This document shows positions 16,124 to 18,770 of a stretch of DNA of 18,770 nucleotides, piece by piece. The DNA is from Flavobacteriales bacterium. Its GTDB lineage: Bacteria; Bacteroidota; Bacteroidia; DT-38. Within the stretch, counting starts at the first letter, position 1. Each line of letters starts with the position of its first letter. The position numbers and the translations under genes were made by a program. The notes under the pieces were generated by a model that saw only the letters and a list, made by a program, of their open reading frames with translations, did not search any database and was not told the origin of the DNA. The stretch spans positions 1 through 18,770 of the forward strand of contig JABSPR010000421.1 of assembly GCA_013214975.1 (NCBI GenBank), written 5' to 3'.

Positions 16124-17356
16124 CTACTCAATCCTCTTCTTGAGCTTGCCGTCTTGGTATTTAGCTTTGTAATCTAATTCACCCTTATCGTTGTAATAAC
16201 TCCAAATTCCAGAGGGTGAGTTCTTCTCATAATATGCTTCTGTTCTAATTCCACCAAACTCATGGTACTCTACAGATTTACCATCTGGAATACCATCTAC
16301 ATAATTCTGCTCCCTAAAGATATTTCCTCGCTCAAAGTAATAACTCCACTTCCCAATCATTTTACCTTCCTTGAAATCACCTGTGTTCTCTACTTTTCCA
16401 TTCGTTCGGTAGATTGTCCAAGTACCTTCTTTGATTTCCTTTTTATAAGTACCCTCACTATTCAACTTCCCATCTCTGTACCAATACTGCCATTTCCCTT
16501 CTTTAAAACCAGCCAGTCTAACGCCTTCATATTTAGGCTTTTCGTTTCCAAACCAACCTTTCCATTGTCCATCCATCACGGCAGCCTTAAAATAGCCCTC
16601 ATCCTTTTTAACCCCGTTATTATACCATGACAACCAAAGCCCCTCTTCTTTATCTTCTTTAAATTCTCCCTCTTGGAATTTTTCCCCATTTGAATACCAA
16701 TAATCCCAGCGACCATCTTTTAGCCCAACAGAATACGAACCGATAATCCACTTACTTCCGTCTTCATACCAAAACTTCCATTCACCTTCTCTTCTATCTC
16801 TTATAAATAGTCCTGTACTTTCTAATTCCCCATTCTTGTACCAGTACTTCCATTCCCCATCCATCGAATCGTTCAAATAAGTTCCTTCCGTATCTTTTGC
16901 ACCATCTTCAAAATACCATGTCCAAGTCTTATCCCGTAAATTATTAGAATAATGACCTACATATTCTTTAGCACCTGTTGATTTCCAAAAAGTCCAATCT
17001 CCAACCTGATCACCATTTTCAAACTCACCTTCCATATCTGGTTGACCATTATCAAAGTACCATTTCCAAGGCCCTTCTTCCTTGTGATCAACATATTTAC
17101 CCTCAGAATTTAACCGACCATTTCGATGCCAAGTAACCCAATTACCATCTTTCTTATTGTTGATGTAATTTCCAGAATCTCTAAGTGCGCCATTCTCGAA
17201 CCAAGTTTTCCAAACACCTTTCTTCAAACTGTCATTGAACATTGTTCCTTGGAACTTCAATTTACCATTCGTCCATTTTGCAGTATGTAAAGAATCTTGT
17301 GCGAATAACTGAGTGGTTAAGCTCAGTATCAATATAAAGGGTAGGTAGCTTTTCAT
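16124..17356 (-). CDS. Exported MORN/YwqK-type repeat protein
   Basis: A 410-residue protein with a signal peptide (MKSYLPFILILSLTTQLFAQ, cleavage near residue 19-20), then about sixteen tandem repeats of about 24 residues to the C-terminus. Each follows roughly Y-x-N/D-G-x5-E-G-x-Y-x6-G-x-W-x-x-W/Y, the pattern of MORN-like repeats of the YwqK family. The first fifteen are complete and the last is short. Repeats 11, 14 and 15 are degenerate. There is no catalytic domain, membrane helix or sorting domain, so it is probably a periplasmic or outer-surface scaffold. Such proteins are often annotated as antitoxin-like from YwqK, but no partner toxin is seen here. It is monocistronic: a terminator follows, and no clear promoter was found in the 100 bp before the divergent arg promoter. 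Confidence 0.85.
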   Translation of the reverse strand: MKSYLPFILILSLTTQLFAQDSLHTAKWTNGKLKFQGTMFNDSLKKGVWKTWFENGALRDSGNYINNKKDGNWVTWHRNGRLNSEGKYVDHKEEGPWKWYFDNGQPDMEGEFENGDQVGDWTFWKSTGAKEYVGHYSNNLRDKTWTWYFEDGAKDTEGTYLNDSMDGEWKYWYKNGELESTGLFIRDRREGEWKFWYEDGSKWIIGSYSVGLKDGRWDYWYSNGEKFQEGEFKEDKEEGLWLSWYNNGVKKDEGYFKAAVMDGQWKGWFGNEKPKYEGVRLAGFKEGKWQYWYRDGKLNSEGTYKKEIKEGTWTIYRTNGKVENTGDFKEGKMIGKWSYYFERGNIFREQNYVDGIPDGKSVEYHEFGGIRTEAYYEKNSPSGIWSYYNDKGELDYKAKYQDGKLKKRIE

Positions 17357-17456
17357 TTCAAATAATTAGTGTGACGAATTTAAGTGAATAGATAACCCCT
17401 GCGGCTCGTTCGTTTTACAATTATGAACAATGGACTATTAATAGGAAATCAGACTT

Positions 17457-17488
17457 TTTGCAATTTTCGCTCGTATTTCTTATTTTTG
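17457..17488 (+). promoter_or_regulatory. Promoter of the arginine operon (TTTG-N20-TATTTTTG)
   Basis: TTTG (17457-17460) and TATTTTTG (17481-17488) are separated by 20 nt, a full match to the Bacteroidota consensus on the plus strand. It lies about 200 bp upstream of the first structural gene, so a long leader RNA is predicted. The leader-peptide ATG lies 9 nt after the -7 box. The 100 bp between it and the divergent repeat-protein gene (17357-17456) holds nothing else I can identify. Confidence 0.75.
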
Positions 17489-17497
17489 GAGCCTCTT

Positions 17498-17584
17498 ATG
17501 ACAAAAGAAACTACATATTCTATTTTCACCCCTTCTGCTTCTGCAGCAAGGAGACCTTTTGGTAGGAGGCCCGCTAGGGTCTAA
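17498..17584 (+). CDS. Arginine-rich leader peptide, candidate attenuator of the arginine operon
   Basis: A 28-codon frame, ATG to TAA. The N-terminal half is MTKETTYSIFTPSAS and the end is AARRPFGRRPARV. Five of the last 11 sense codons are arginine: AGG, AGA, AGG, AGG, AGG. In the three flanking or nearby genes I counted (SPOR gene, acetyltransferase and argG fragment) none of 21 arginine codons is AGG, so codon use is strikingly skewed toward a rare codon. A GGAG tract lies 6 nt before the ATG. A strong promoter lies just upstream and argG is two genes downstream. The expected role is ribosome stalling when charged tRNA-Arg is scarce, changing the fold of the following leader. The function is inferred; the frame, codons and position are directly visible. 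Confidence 0.75.
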   Translation: MTKETTYSIFTPSASAARRPFGRRPARV

Positions 17585-17668
17585 TTCTTATGGTTTACCT
17601 ACGCGGTATGCCCAATGTCAGTGCAATACAAACATTATTATTATTAAAGTTCTATCAATAGATGAACT
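17532..17668 (+). promoter_or_regulatory. Structured leader of the arginine operon
   Basis: Several hairpins can be drawn by hand. Inside the leader peptide: CTTCTGCT (17532-17539) with AGCAAGGAG (17545-17553). Then AGACCTT (17552-17558) with AGGGTCT (17576-17582), or alternatively AGGCCC (17567-17572) with GGGTCT (17577-17582). After the stop: TACC (17596-17599) with GGTA (17605-17608), which excludes GTATGC (17606-17611) with GCAATAC (17623-17629). Last, AGTTC-t-ATC (17648-17656) with GATGAACT (17661-17668) about 20 nt before the acetyltransferase ATG. Some pairs are mutually exclusive, as in attenuators. No G+C stem followed by a T-run is present, so the mechanism could be translational or Rho-dependent. 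Confidence 0.45.
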
Positions 17669-17686
17669 AATACAAAAGGTTTAAAA

Positions 17687-18316
17687 ATGGAATTCAAAAT
17701 AGAGGTAGCAAGCAAAGAGCACTTAGACAAAGCACAGGAAATTTGTGATTTGATTGAGACTGCTGCTCTAAAGCGAGGTACCGGCATCGCCAAACGTTCA
17801 CCAAAGTATATTCAGGAGAAGATGAGTGAAGGCAAAGCGGTAATCGCAATTGGAGAAGAAGGTGACCTAGCTGGTTTCTGCTACATAGAAACATGGCAAC
17901 ACGGTAAATATGCAGTAAATTCTGGTTTAATAATATCACCTAATTACCAAGGATTAGGTTTGGCAAGAAAAGTAAAGAATAGAGCATTCGAGCTTTCGCG
18001 GAAGAAATTCCCTGAAGCGAAAATGTTTGGCCTTACGACAAGTTTGCCGGTGATGAAAATCAATTCGGATTTAGGATATCGTCCAGTTACTTTTTCGGAA
18101 TTAACCGAAGATGAGTCTTTTTGGAAAGGTTGCCAAAGCTGCGTTAACTTCGATATTCTTACAAGAACAGAACGAAAACATTGTTTGTGTACAGGAATGC
18201 TTTTCGATCCAAAAGCTGAAAAGAAAAAGAAAGCCAAGGCAAAGAAAGCAGAAAAGGAAAATGCTGGGGAGAAATCTTGGGCGGATGAAAAAGAAAATTT
18301 TTTAAAGAAATCATGA
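17687..18316 (+). CDS. GNAT-family acetyltransferase-like protein, first gene of the arginine operon
   Basis: A 209-residue GNAT-fold protein. The acyl-CoA loop is visible as YQGLGLARK (87-95), followed by the expected helix and the segment MKINSDLGYRPV (123-133). After the fold comes a cysteine cluster, C149-x2-C152-x13-C166-x-C168 (KGCQSC, then RKHCLC), that could bind zinc. The last 35 residues are lysine-rich and probably disordered. Its stop overlaps the argG start by ATGA, so the two are coupled, and it sits behind the arginine leader peptide. From context it may supply the N-acyl-glutamate synthase step (an ArgA-like role) that lacks a classical enzyme in many Bacteroidota, but the substrate is not proven. 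The ATG at 17687 follows AAAGG by 7 nt. Confidence 0.88.
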   Translation: MEFKIEVASKEHLDKAQEICDLIETAALKRGTGIAKRSPKYIQEKMSEGKAVIAIGEEGDLAGFCYIETWQHGKYAVNSGLIISPNYQGLGLARKVKNRAFELSRKKFPEAKMFGLTTSLPVMKINSDLGYRPVTFSELTEDESFWKGCQSCVNFDILTRTERKHCLCTGMLFDPKAEKKKKAKAKKAEKENAGEKSWADEKENFLKKS

Positions 18317-18770
18317 GTAAAGAAAAATTAGTATTGGCTTTTAGCGGTGGATTAGACACTACTTATTGCGCCATTCACTTATCGCGAGAGAAAGGGTTTG
18401 AAGTGTATTCGGTTATTGTTAATACTGGAGGATTTTCGCCCGAAGAGCTAGTTGACATTGAAAAGAAAGCGTTTGAACTTGGTGTAACAGAACACAAGTG
18501 TATCGATGCAACAAATGACTATTACAAGCAATGTATTAAGTATCTTATATTCGGAAATGTATTAAAGAACAACACTTATCCGCTTTCAGTTAGTGCCGAG
18601 CGCGCTTTCCAAGCAATGGCAATCGCAGAATATGCAAAAGAAATCGGAGCTGAATATGTAGCGCACGGTAGTACTGGAGCAGGAAACGACCAGGTTCGAT
18701 TCGATATGATATTCGGAATTATTATTCCTGGAGTTAAAGTAATCACTCCAATACGTGACAATAAACTTTC
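18313..18770 (+). CDS. argG: Argininosuccinate synthase, C-terminus cut by window end
   Basis: ArgG joins citrulline and aspartate with ATP to give argininosuccinate, the penultimate step of arginine synthesis. Only the first 152 codons are present. The ATP-pyrophosphatase P-loop AFSGGLDT is at residues 9-16, and the citrulline/aspartate-site stretch HGSTGAGNDQVRFD lies further in, followed by ITPIRDNKLS at the edge. The start overlaps the acetyltransferase stop by 4 nt (ATGA). It is the second structural gene of the operon; other arg genes probably follow beyond the window. Expression is likely controlled by the arginine leader at 17457-17686. Confidence 0.96.
   Translation, partial: MSKEKLVLAFSGGLDTTYCAIHLSREKGFEVYSVIVNTGGFSPEELVDIEKKAFELGVTEHKCIDATNDYYKQCIKYLIFGNVLKNNTYPLSVSAERAFQAMAIAEYAKEIGAEYVAHGSTGAGNDQVRFDMIFGIIIPGVKVITPIRDNKL

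Noticed and set aside
16124..17356. Periodic sequence considered as a CRISPR or tandem DNA array
   Set aside because: The period of about 72 bp is at the protein level only. Units are diverged at DNA level, lie in one intact frame and have no repeat-spacer structure.
17357..17400. TAAATTCG on the minus strand as a promoter for the repeat-protein gene
   Set aside because: One mismatch in the -7 box and no -33 match at the right distance.

Overview
The window looks like a chromosomal stretch from a marine-type flavobacterium (Bacteroidota, Flavobacteriales). The DNA is AT-rich. Promoters fit the Bacteroidota pattern TTTG-N19/20-TAnnTTTG, there is a complete alternative complex III operon, and the encoded proteins resemble flavobacterial homologues. 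The species cannot be named from the sequence alone.

Layout. (1) 1-1776, minus strand: ruvB followed by queG, the latter cut by the window edge. (2) 1816-10174, minus strand: the six-gene actABCDEF operon for alternative complex III (quinol:electron-acceptor oxidoreductase), closed by a terminator and not followed by cytochrome oxidase genes. Upstream of actA lies a separate membrane-anchored monohaem cytochrome c gene (10346-10843) that is a paralogue of the N-terminal domain of ActA. Both transcription units have near-ideal promoters with the same -7 octamer. (3) 10991-11494, plus strand: a small exported SPOR-domain protein, convergent with (4) 11496-16000, minus strand: the rimP-nusA-infB translation/transcription operon. 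Its promoter lies upstream of a strong leader hairpin. (5) 16124-17356, minus strand: an exported protein built of about sixteen 24-residue MORN/YwqK-type repeats. (6) 17457-18770, plus strand: the start of an arginine biosynthesis operon, with a promoter, an arginine-rich leader peptide, a structured leader, an acetyltransferase-like gene, and argG overlapping it by ATGA and cut by the window end.

The most notable item is the unannotated 28-codon reading frame at 17498-17584. It starts 9 nt after a near-perfect promoter. It carries five arginine codons among its last 11 sense codons (four AGG, one AGA) in a neighbourhood where AGG is otherwise absent from the genes checked, and it lies directly upstream of argG. 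This is the expected architecture of a ribosome-mediated attenuator responding to arginine, although no classical U-run terminator is visible after it.

How the parts work together: ActA-F pass electrons from menaquinol through Fe-S clusters and haems c to an acceptor. The extra cytochrome at 10346 may be such an acceptor or carrier. RimP, NusA and IF-2 couple ribosome maturation, transcription elongation and translation initiation. The acetyltransferase-like protein and ArgG act in arginine synthesis. RuvB (recombination) and QueG (tRNA queuosine) share an operon by position only.
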